Positions 46,885-57,212 of a stretch of 64,000 nt of DNA are shown one piece after another (position 1 is the stretch's first letter; each line of letters starts with the position of its first letter). Position numbers and translations under genes: made by a program. The notes under the pieces were generated by a model. That model worked only from the letters and a program-made list of their open reading frames with translations. It was not told the origin of the DNA and did no database searches. Origin of the DNA: Rhizophagus clarus (taxonomy: Eukaryota; Glomeromycota; Glomeromycetes; Glomerales; Glomeraceae). The DNA is taken from the NCBI GenBank assembly GCA_015698045.1, contig BLAL01000285.1:3288001-3352000 (forward strand), in the 5' to 3' direction.

Positions 46885-49800
46885 TTATACATTCTCTTCT
46901 GAACCTTTTCGTTCGTTCTGTAATTTCTTTCTAACCTCGTTAACGTTTGCATAATAATAACTGATAAACAAACAAAAGTTTTTTTTAAAAGTACATTAAT
47001 GAATATTTTAGAAAATATATTAAAAATATATTAATAGGGAAATTATTTTATCTTACATGATGTCAGGAAACCAATCAGTCCGACGTCTTTGATATGGGAA
47101 TAAATAAAACAATTCAATGTCTTTCAGAATCTGTAAAAAAAAAAAAAAAATAAAATAAATAAAATTTTAATATTTTGTTATTAAATATACTAAAATTTAT
47201 ATCTTATTCATCTATTTTACTGACCTCGGCTTTTTGTGCTAAATAAAATGCTCGATCTTGATCCTTTTCAATAGCCATATTTAAAAGTCCAATGAATAAA
47301 TTCATTAGATACACGACAATTACGGATGTAAAAATTACCATTAATACAATTATAATTGTATTGTCTGGTGACCATGCATCCAACGAGTTTTTATCTCCTA
47401 TTAAATTTAACATAACGTTAATAAAGTAACTCAAAAAAAATTAAAATTACTCATGTATATACTTATTTACCTATTAAAAACAAATATACTGCCAGAAGAG
47501 AATTAGCATAACTTGAAAATAAATTAGTATAATCATCAGGCTCTTCAACTAAAACTGCATTGTGGCTTATTGTTCCATTGTCTGAAATTTGATGGTACTT
47601 TGTTGTAAGAACCCAAGGATTATTGGGATCGTTTAAATCTCCTTGATCATTCTCAGAAAATTTAGATTTAGGTTCTAATAAAACAAAGAGTGAATGCGCA
47701 AAACTAATAATTACAAAGAATAAAATCAAAAGAAACGAAAAAATTCTACGTCCAACGCCGATTATAATAGCAAAATAAATTCCAAATGTTTCAAATGCTC
47801 GAAAGAAAAGTAAAAATTTGATATCAAGCAAAAGACATGAAATTGAGATCAAATGAGTGACTTTAATTCCAGTTTGTAACCAATAAATTGATGTTATTGT
47901 AGGTAATAAATAAGCACCTAAATCTATAATAATAAGTTAAATTAATATCTTACATAAAATGAAACATCATTAAAATAACTAATTACATACCAATCAAATT
48001 CCAAACATTTAAAATCCATTCTTTTGGATTCCAAATAAATTGTCGAATTTCAAATGATAAATGAACGAATCCAAGAATAATTGATGAAATTAAAAGATCA
48101 TTTTTCTTTGCATTAATTGCCTTAGATGAAACTGATGAAGCCAAAGTGAAGCATACAAGGAAAGTCGTAAATAAGAACCAAATAAGAGCGTAATAATGTT
48201 TGCCAAATAAACTCCATTTAAAATTAATAATAGCTTCACCGTTCCAAGTTTTATAAAATTCATTATTATTTCTGGTGTTTGAAAAAGGGCTAGGTTTAGG
48301 GTTAAGGAATTCTTCGAATGAATTGTATTCTTTTGGATATGTTAAATAATTAGGAAAAGGAACGATTAATTTAATCTTTGGCTTTCTATCTGGTTTTAAA
48401 ATTGAATTTAACGTTGATTTTAATTTTGAAATTAATTTTGACCAACTTAAAATAAGAAATATGGCGAAAATGGTGAAAACTATGGCAATTATTAAAAAGC
48501 TAGTATTCTGTTTCGTATATGAAAGTATATAAAATGTTACCATTATAATAAAAGTACATAATGGAAATATATAATTACAACAATCACAACAACAAAGATA
48601 ACATATAATACATATACCATTACAACACCAACAACAGAATAAACAACTTCTAAAAAAATATTTACATATTTTGCAGCAACAAGAATCACAATCAAAACAA
48701 CATATTGAACCACTACTCTCACAATAATCCTTATAATGTTCCTTATAATGACCCTCACAATGATCTTTACGATTTTCACTAAAAGTACGAGAAATAAAAT
48801 TAAAAATAGAATTATGTGATTTTAATTCTATATAAAAAGAGTAAATATGGTCGAAGTTATTGTAAATATATTCAGTTGTTGAAATCTTTTTTTCAATATT
48901 TTCAATATTTTCAATTTTATTATAATAATCTAACAAGAAATCGGAATATTTTCGACTTAGATGATTCATATTTTCACATATTATTGATAATAGATAAATA
49001 TTAAGATTTTGATTTCTCTTATAATATTCTAGAGTTTTGTCGATAATTTCTCTTATTAAATCTTCATTGTTTTTTTCAATTGCTGATTTTAATAATTTAC
49101 TTCCATAGCGTACTAAAAAATCCCTCTGATTTAATAAATATGAGACCCACTGCTTTTTTAAACGATCATTTTCTATAGGCTTGACAATTTCATCAATATC
49201 TGAATCATCTAACTTATCCAATTTTCGACGATTGGTTGCATAATTTAAAAATTCAATATTAAAATATCGAATTCTAAATTCCATATCAAATGTATAAATA
49301 CGTAATTCTTTTGCATCGCGAAATAATAATATATTGTCACAAACTTTTTTATATTCCCAATGAGAAGACAACTTTGTGTCATATGAAAATATCATTTTAC
49401 TATCTGATTTTAATATTAAAACGTATTCATTATGATCATATTTATTTTTTTTTGTTTCTATTTCTATTATTAAATCATTTTTATTTTGTTCTTTTCTCAC
49501 GTCATTTTGTTTGTTTATTAATAATTTTGTATAATTTTCTATAAACATTTCTTCATTTTCAAATTCTTCTATGTCATAAAATATATTAACTCCTTTTGAG
49601 TTCAATGACCTTTCATTTTTCTCATCATTAACTCTTTTCGAGTTTGATACATTCTCCCTTTTATCACTATTAGTATTTTCATCGACTTGTTCAATTTGTT
49701 CATTATAATCCTCCAATAGTTTTTTCCAATATTCCCAACAATATTTTCTAACATCCCATTTTTCACCATCATATGAATATAAATGTGCCTCGTTACCCTT

Positions 49801-50967
49801 AAACTCCATATGAATAAATTGTGAAGAATTATCGTCATATAATTTACTAATATTTATAGTGGATGTTAAATTATTTTTCCAAGAATGAATGGTGATGTCA
49901 TCACTTAATTTTGTTATGATGTATTCATCATCATCATCGTTATTATTGTGGTGATTATCATCATCATTATGAATATTATGAATGATACCAAAGTCTTGAA
50001 CTAGTTTTGAATTGTTGATAACCTTGATTGGAGCATTTATGTTGTTACTGTTAGAATAGATACGAAGAGTGCCACCAATGTGTATGACTGTTAAATTATC
50101 GGTACGCTTTAACATGATCTTTTCATCCTATTAAAATAAGATAATTAGAAATGAATATTGTGTAATATATAATTATTTATTTTACACTTACTTTTACATC
50201 AAGTATTTTCCAATATTGAAATGTATATAACCCAGTTAAAACTTTCAAATAATGAATTTTTGATAACTCGGATAAATCCAATACAAATAAATTATTATCT
50301 ACTAAAACAAGTAACCTATCATTAGTTACTCCGCAAAAAATTTTGTCCTTCTCATCTAATTCATGTCTGGCTTTACATCTCCAATCACTAGAAGAATAAA
50401 TTGAAATGGCATCTTTATGATATTTTACTATATTTCCGTTTGTAAGAAAGTCACACTTCACACCGAAACGTTCATTTCCAAAAATTTTGCTTCTATTTTC
50501 CATATTGTCATAACTTTTATCTTTTTTTTCACAATAGTTGTTGGTTTTCATAATATCATAGTTTCTGGATTTCGCATTATCATTCATATCATAGACAAAT
50601 TCTATATTATGTTAAGAATATGTGATAAATTTTGAGATTATATAAACATTAGTCCTTTTTTAGATAAGAAAAGATTATTAAGAATCTATTTACCTTCATT
50701 TAATATGATAATTTTCTCATCAGAGACTTTAAAATTCATATGCCATCGGAAATATTCAGGAGCAAACAGAGTTGAATCACATTTTAGTGATTTATTATCA
50801 TCATCAATACTCCAACAAACAAAAGACTTATCATCCTGACTATACGTAACAATACATTTTGATTGTGGAGAAATGACCATTTTAGTTACCGGCTCGCCAT
50901 TATGTGGCTTTATGGTATCTGTGCTATCTACAGTGATAGCTACATCTTCAGACCTTGATTGATCCAT
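46885..50967 (-). CDS. Paralog D: propeller-TRP-like channel with a cysteine-rich insert
   Basis: Seven exons: 50967-50694, 50601-50192, 50127-47991, 47923-47471, 47397-47225, 47130-47057, 46960-46885; 1199 codons (1198 aa). It lacks one intron that A-C have between their exons 3 and 4. The first blade contains KPHNGEPVTKMVISPQ. A His/Asp-rich loop (HNDDDNHHNNNDDDDE) follows. The helical part has VRYGSKLLKSAIEKNNEDL. Uniquely, about residues 685-751 hold 22 cysteines (for example CCFDCDSCCCKIC, CCWCCNGIC, CCCDCC) just before a hydrophobic segment. The channel part is conserved: HYYALIWFLFTTFLVCFTLA, FFRAFETFGIYFAI, pore LAVYLFLIGDKNSLDAW, last helix YLMNLFIGLLNMAIEKD. The filter is IGD rather than TGD. 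The tail is short and has no PVDEATL repeats. It is the most divergent paralog. Confidence 0.8.
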
Positions 50968-52377
50968 TTGGAATTTAACGTATTAAAGTTTTCAATACTT
51001 AAATGATCACTATAAATTCATAGTAAAAAAAAAAAAAAAAAATAATTGTAAAAATGAGGAGTCATATTTATTTTAAATTTTACAAATTATTTCATTAGTA
51101 CGCCAAGTAAATGCAATATCTATTTTGCTCGTTTTCTAACCTTATTAATAAATGTCCAAAGAATAATAGTATTGCTTGATCTTTACGGAAATTAGGAATT
51201 CATAAAGACATTTTTATTGTGCAATGATCGTGTGTAAAAAATAAAAATAAACGTAACACGAATTCTTTATGATTCAAACAATAGTTTCGTCTAATCCGTT
51301 ATTGTCATTGACTTATTAGATAATAAGGAATTCTATTTTTGAAAAGCGCTAATCTAATAATTACGCAATAAATAATTATTATGTTGTACTGATATTATTA
51401 CATTTTGATAAAAATTTTCCTCTTGTAGCAAATAAATCATTTCCGAAACTCGACCGCACCAAAAACCCGAACCATGTTCTAAATTCAAATAGTTTAAACT
51501 GGTTTGGATTGAGATTGATTTGGCTTAGGATAGTTTCCAAGTTGGATTTACAGTTTAGGAAGTTTAATTTGGGCTAAACAGAATTATCCTTGTAAAAAAA
51601 TTTTTTGATTGTGAAAAGTTAATCAAGCAATGATCGTCAATAAATACAAAATGGCGCGATGACATCATCGCCATATTTTTCAAGGGTGTGTGTTACAAAA
51701 TTAAGGGAACTAAAAACTAAAAAACGGTAAATCCAAAAAAACGTCATACTTAGTGTTATATATTTAAGACTTAACATAAGGCTTATGTTGGACTTATATT
51801 AAAGTGGGAATTTAAAATTCGTTTCGTTGGTTTTCCGCCATACGATTAAAAGAAAAGAATTTTATTTTTATAATTTAAAGTTCAAATTCCATTGCATTAA
51901 TAATTTTTTTTTTTGTTAATTCATGGAATTTAGACAGGTACAGTATGTTGAAACATTAATTAAAGTGCAATATACTATTTATAAAATTAACCGATTAACG
52001 CTATTTTTTCATATTGAATGGGGGGGAAAAATATTTTATTTCGCTTAATTCATTACTTTTTTTTCTTGATTTACAAGCTTCACGTATTAATGATTTATAA
52101 TTTATTTACGTGCAATAAATTTCTGTTGCTGTGAGTTCGTACGATTTCGGTAAAAAATTATGAAAGTGTTTTATTTATTGAATAAAAAAAAATTTTTTTT
52201 TTTCCTATTTTTTTTCTACGTCAAAATTCCATAATTAACAATAGATATAATAGATATGAATAGAAAATAAAAACTATTTTTTTTTAAAAAAAAAGTCATA
52301 CTATTTAAAATTTATAATGTTATAAACTTGTGCGCATTGTTAAATAAATAAATCGTACAAATCTTTGATTATTTAAT
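50968..52377. other. Intergenic upstream of channel D
   Basis: Contains a diverged form of the channel upstream block at 51592-51700 (AAAAGTTAATCAAGCAATGA, TCGTCAATAA, ATGACATCATCGCCAT). No gene recognised. Confidence 0.5.
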
Positions 52378-52790
52378 GCTTCTATTGCTGTTAATGATGT
52401 TGAGCACATTGAATACGTTAAACCAAACTCAGTGCGTGTCTTGTTGCGCTACCTGTACGGTCAAAATATCGACGATGCAATTAGAACTATGGAGATGAAA
52501 TACCAAATTACGATAAGGTACAGTATATATTTATTAATTACGAAATTATTGAATGATATGTTTTTTACTATGATAACTGCAATCATTTAGGCAGAATATG
52601 TAGAAAATGAATTTGACAACTCTCGCGATGATATTGTTGAGCAACATAAAGATCTGCTTAAGTTAGCAAATAATTACATATTAGATCATCTGAAAGAGTT
52701 GGTGGAAGTAAGGCTTTCACGATCAGTTACCAGATTGAATGTAGCACAAATTAAAAATTTTGCAGAAACTTATAATTCCGTCAACAAATA
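52378..52790 (+). pseudogene. Truncated, frameshifted copy of the BTB end of the 57213 gene
   Basis: Matches the last two exons of the sacsin/BTB gene from its 60357 region onward: GAGCACATTGAATACGTTAA, GTGCGTGTCTTGTTGCGCTA, then an intron-like gap (GTACAG..TTTAG), and a final exon region in which AAGTAAGGCTTTCACGATCA and its surroundings are almost identical. A missing base between GCAATTAGAAC and TATGGAGAT breaks the frame, and all upstream parts are absent. It ends TAG near 52788-52790. The high identity of the last exon indicates recent duplication or gene conversion. Confidence 0.8.
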
Positions 52791-54696
52791 GCAATATGTT
52801 ATACTGTATAAGCTAATACGCACACATTAAAGTTCAATTGTTTATGAATCTATGTGTAAATGAATTTATCTTAGTATTGTTATGCCAGTTCTTTAAAATG
52901 CTTATAAGAATCAGCGGTATAGATAGATGGTGGCAGTATATGTGTTTAATTGCGAAATGAAATAAAATATAATAATTTAATAATAAAAGATTCACTGCAA
53001 TGAAAATTACGAGGGTCACACAAAACAACTAAAATTTAACGTAAATCAATCACGAATTGAATTACAATAAAAACCAAAAAAAAAAAAGGATAAACGAGAT
53101 CACTTTATTTTAATAAACTCAACTTTATTAATACTCTAAATGCTATCTGAACTTCTGAAGAATTTTTACAACGGAGCAAACACACACATTTATATCTATC
53201 TAGATTATGCTAAAAATATTTAACATATCGCATATATGCCACATATTTTATATGAGAAATATATTCAACATATTTGATATATGCTATATGTTTTTTATGT
53301 GCGATATGTTTGATATGTTTGATGTGTCAAACATTTCGAACATTATTACATTAGTCGTCCACATCACGTGTTCTTTCGTCATTCGTACGATCGATTATCT
53401 TCCGTATCGATATTCTGAAGTTTGCTGTGCCAGATAAATAATTTTAGGATATACAATAAAAATTTTAAAATAATTATGATAATAATGCCAAATTTAATTA
53501 AATCAAATTGGATTCGACGTTATAATATTAATCGCACCAATCAAATAACAGCAATTGCTGTGCCGCGAAAATTTTATTTTGCTTTGATCAGAAGATACTT
53601 TAAGCCTATTACCATTACTATAAAAATAATGATGTTATTAAAAAGAATAAAACATGATGTGTCTTATATGCTAAAATAATAAGAAATTTATTTGTTAAAA
53701 AATGGAGGTGAAAGTGATGTTAACGCAAAAATTAGGCGTATACATGACACATTCATTCTGTATATCCTAAACTTTAGAATTATATATATTATTTTTCTCT
53801 CTACAACTTTTGTTGATTTATAAAGCAGATTATGAATGCAGATTTTGAGTTGTATATAGAGAAATTGTCAAAATCGTCAAAATTGAACATGAAAATTAGG
53901 CATGTGCATGACAAAATTGCCATATTTGCATATTTGTTTTATATATCCTAAATTATAGCAGTATGTGTATTTTTGTTCTTTCTACAAGACTTATTAATTA
54001 TAAAAAATAGGTTAAAAATATAGATTTTGAATGGTACAATATATGGAAAATTTAATTCTGCAAATCTAAACTATTACCAAAACATTACAGTATTAAAAAT
54101 TTTAACATTTAAAAAAGAGAGAACATTTAGGTAACTCATAATAAATAATAGCTGTTATATCTGTAATCTGTTGAAAATTAACTTAAATAAAATTTAACGT
54201 ATTAATAAGGATAATAGTAATTAATTTTTTTTATACTACTAGTTGGTGTAATTCATACTAAGATATAATAATTGAAATAACGTTTAATTTATTTTATAAT
54301 AGATGACCTAATGTATGCATGGACAATAAAAATTGACTGTGATATATCAATTTAAATTTTAAAAAATTAGAGAATGAGTTCTATGACAAGTATAATGCAA
54401 ATAATTTTTAATCTTTAAGTTATGGCCGTGACTTTTCTTTAACTAAATTTGCCTAGAGTTTATAATAAAATAAGGATAGTATATTCTTTTATATTCGTTA
54501 TGATTCGAATTTGTTATCAACTAAAAATGTTAGTGGTCTCATGTAACCGTCCCTTTAAAGTAAATTATTTTGATTTTATTCATCTGAATTAATATATTTT
54601 ATACAATGAATAACAATGTTCAAAGAATGATTCTTGAAAAGTTCTACTAAGTACGAAATTCACTTAAACAATAAATAACTTGCTACTAGTAAAGAG
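52791..54696. other. Intergenic with simple and tandem repeats
   Basis: Includes a palindrome-like stretch (about 53215-53345) built of ACATAT/ATATGT words, and a diverged two-copy tandem repeat of about 160 bases. Plus-strand open stretches at 53207-53437 and 53422-53679 are judged non-coding. Confidence 0.5.
53733..54045. repeat. Diverged tandem duplication, unit about 160 bp
   Basis: Two successive segments share the order ATTAGGCNTNTNCATGACA, TGTATATCCTAAA or TATATATCCTAAA, TTAGAATTATA or TATAGCAGTAT, TTTCTCTCTACAA or GTTCTTTCTACAA, and AGATTTTGA. The first starts near 53733 and the second near 53896. Confidence 0.65.
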
Positions 54697-54815
54697 CAGT
54701 GTTCGGTAATGACCTGGTCATTTGACCATTTTTCGGATTAGGAATCATTTGGCCAAATGATACCCTATCATTTGACTGTCATTTGCATCATTTGAAGACT
54801 ATTGGACAATTTAAT

Positions 54816-55063
54816 ATCTTCCCCAGTATCACCACAAATTTTTTCCACCCCACGTGACCTTAAAATTTCGTCACCGGTGTCACACATCCACTTTCTCATT
54901 TTTCATAAGTATTCCAGGGACTTAAATTTTTTTCAGTGTGTAAAATCCTATTTGTCACGCAATATTCGTCACATGGTTAATTTCTTAATTCTGGCCAAAT
55001 CTCATAATGCCGGCCAAAAATCACGTGGGGGTGGAAATTTTTTGTGGCGTTACTGGGGTAAAT
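54816..55063. mobile_element. Nested MITE inside the hAT element, TIR with CCCCAGTA
   Basis: The left arm ATCTTCCCCAGTATCACCAC pairs with the right arm GTGGCGTTACTGGGGTAAAT, extending inward through AAATTTTTTCCACCCC and GGGTGGAAATTT to CACGTGA. The 10-bp word ACAATTTAAT flanks both sides (54806-54815, 55064-55073), a probable target duplication. A decayed relative lies at 61225-61350. Confidence 0.8.
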
Positions 55064-55368
55064 ACAATTTAATTACATCATCATGTGATGTACAATCGCA
55101 AAATCATAGTCGCCTAACCAATGACACAGCAAAAATTATTAATATTGTATGCATAAATAAAATTTCACATGCGAAAAATAGGTTCTATATGCAGTATATG
55201 AGTTACAATTCTTGCAAAATTTATTAGCTTTTATTGCTTTTGTTGATGAAATAAACCCATTGATGAAATAACTCTATTGATGAAATGATGATCGGTGAAT
55301 AATAATCTTGTCGGTAATTGGTGAGATTATTGATATTGAGACAATTTTCATTAAATAAATGTAATATT

Positions 55369-55735
55369 GGACGTCTTCACAAATTGCATGATTAGGATCA
55401 GATTAGGATTAAGATTAGGATTAGCTTGAGATTAAGATTAACGTTCAACCTTACTTCACAAAATTAATCATGATTGAATTTATTAAAGTATTAAATCGAT
55501 CAGAATTTAGTTATCCATTATAAATTCGACTGAAATTAAGATATTACATTAGAAAAATTCATGATTATTAATTTTTCATTCTTAATCTTACTCAGTGAGC
55601 AAGATTGAAATTACATATGAAATTTCAATCATGATTAGCTTGAGATTAGCCTTAATCTCAATCACGTTTTTCGTGAAACCAGATTAACCTTTAATCTCAA
55701 TCTTAATCTCAATCATGCAATTTGTGAAGACCCCC
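55369..55735. mobile_element. Second nested MITE in the hAT element, TIR GTCTTCACAAATTGCATGATT
   Basis: The left arm GTCTTCACAAATTGCATGAT (55373) pairs with the right arm ATCATGCAATTTGTGAAGAC (ending 55731). GATTAGG/GATTAAG repeats inside the left arm face TTAATCTCAATC repeats inside the right arm. The interior includes a further TTAGCTTGAGATTA motif on both sides. The exact target duplication is not clear. Confidence 0.75.
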
Positions 55736-56142
55736 ATTATTTATAAAAAAAAATGGAGTTTATGATTAAATAGGTGTAAAAAAAATTATTTCTACCAATA
55801 AAAATAATAATAAATCATGTGATTCAATACTCTTTCACTACTATTAAAACTTTTTTTATTACATATACTAAATAAATTTTGTTTTAATATTTTGTTTCTT
55901 TATTTTAAAATAAACAAAATAATTAATAATAATTCTTGAAATATTTAATATTTTTCGAATGACTTAAATGACTGATCATTTGAGTCCCAAATGACAAATG
56001 ACAAATGACTTGTCATTTGAGTCATTTGTCATTTCAAATCATTTACCGAACACTGGTAAAGAGCGATTAGATAAAACAGAAGCAATATCAATTAAATAAT
56101 GGATATATTTTAAGAAAACAATCTTGTGTTAATGATTATTGC

Positions 56143-56493
56143 TAGAGGTGGGATCCGAAATCCGGACGGATCGGATATCCGTTGAGCCATCCGTCAAATC
56201 GCGGATTACGGATTGTTCGGATTATCCGTCAGATTGATCGGATGGTTCATCGGATATCCAGATGAATCCGTCATCAGATTGAGCGGATGACTTATCAGAT
56301 ATCTATCAATATTACTGCAAGGTTTAATTTGAAGATTAATCAAAAAAATATTTTAATATAAATCCGATAAATCTATTACGATCCGACGACTCATCCGCAG
56401 ATATCCGATGATCCGTTTTTTTAATCCGGATTGAATCCGCTTTTTTACCATCCGGATGGCAGATTAACCAGATTCATCCGGATCGCACCTTTA
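56143..56493. mobile_element. hAT-type MITE, ATCCG-rich, with exact 8-bp target duplication
   Basis: The ends are TAGAGGTGGGATCCG and CGGATCGCACCTTTA (inverse TAAAGGTGCGATCCG). The exact 8-bp repeat ATTATTGC flanks them (56135-56142 and 56494-56501). The interior has many GGATATCCG, ATCCGTC and GATCGGAT words in both orientations. It is 351 bp with no ORF. Confidence 0.9.
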
Positions 56494-56501
56494 ATTATTG
56501 C

Positions 56502-57212
56502 GAAAGTACAAATATACAGTAAAGGAAATTTTTTTTTTTAAATGAGTCCTACTTTTCGAACTACGTGATCAGGTGATTTGTCGATCAGTTACATAAAACT
56601 GAAATTAAAAATTTCTCATGGTCATTTTCTTTGTAGCTATCAACCTTTATAACATTATTTATTTATTAGTGAGTATATTATGTGAATATCTTTTTTTTAG
56701 AGGTAAGATACATGTTATAATTCCCATTTTTGATTCCGAGTGATTCCAAACGTCCGAGGTTTTGATTTTAACATTTATTTTTATCTTTTTTGGAGGATTT
56801 CTTGCTTTATTATTGATCGACAAATCACCCGATCACTTATTATAGGGGTAAAATTTCCACACTTAAAAAAATGTTGTTGTTAAACAAGAAAGCTAAGCTA
56901 TCTTGAGAAGCTGATTAAAAACGCTTCAGTATTGTTCTCATTAAATATTTTTATTTTATGAATAATTTTTGGTAATATCCGGTTAGACTAATTATATATT
57001 TGGCACTGAAAGCATTTTCTCAAACTCGCTTAAACAAAACACGCTTAAATAATTTTAAGCCTTATATTAAAAAAGTGCTAAAGCATGTTTGGAACATCCT
57101 TACCTCTAAAAATAAATAGACATCATCTTAACGTCAGGAAAAAAAAATTCCAACTTTTTAAAAAAAATTTTAATCAGAACCTTTTACATAAAAATTACCA
57201 TAGACTGGAAGT
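56502..57212. other. Spacer and promoter region of the sacsin-like/BTB gene
   Basis: No gene. Presumably contains the promoter of the 57213 gene. GTGATCAGGTGATTTGTCGA (about 56566) and its near inverse TCGACAAATCACCCGATCAC (about 56817) enclose about 270 bases, so another degraded inverted-repeat element is possible. Confidence 0.45.

Larger units (their letters stand above)
54697..56055. mobile_element. Non-autonomous hAT-type element with 8-bp target duplication
   Basis: The ends are CAGTGTTCGGTAATGA and TCATTTACCGAACACTG. The exact 8-bp repeat GTAAAGAG flanks them (54689-54696 and 56056-56063). CAGTG-type ends with an 8-bp duplication are diagnostic of the hAT superfamily. Subterminal regions are crowded with CATTTGAC/GTCATTTG/CAAATGAC words in both orientations, as expected for transposase binding. 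No transposase ORF is present; 1359 bp in total. Two smaller inverted-repeat elements lie inside. Confidence 0.9.

Noticed and set aside
48543..48779. Second open frame opposite/alongside the Cys-rich part of channel D
   Set aside because: It is a shifted frame of the same coding strand. The Cys-rich frame is the one in phase with the conserved flanking regions.
53422..53679. Plus-strand open stretch of 85 codons
   Set aside because: It overlaps repeat-rich DNA and has no homolog or splice context in the window.
54802..55227. Plus-strand open stretch of 141 codons
   Set aside because: It runs straight across a MITE and its flanks inside the hAT element and has no protein family signal.
55385..55440. 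GATTAGG/TTAGGA repeats resembling telomere units
   Set aside because: They are the subterminal repeats of the nested inverted-repeat element, with matching inverse repeats on its other side.
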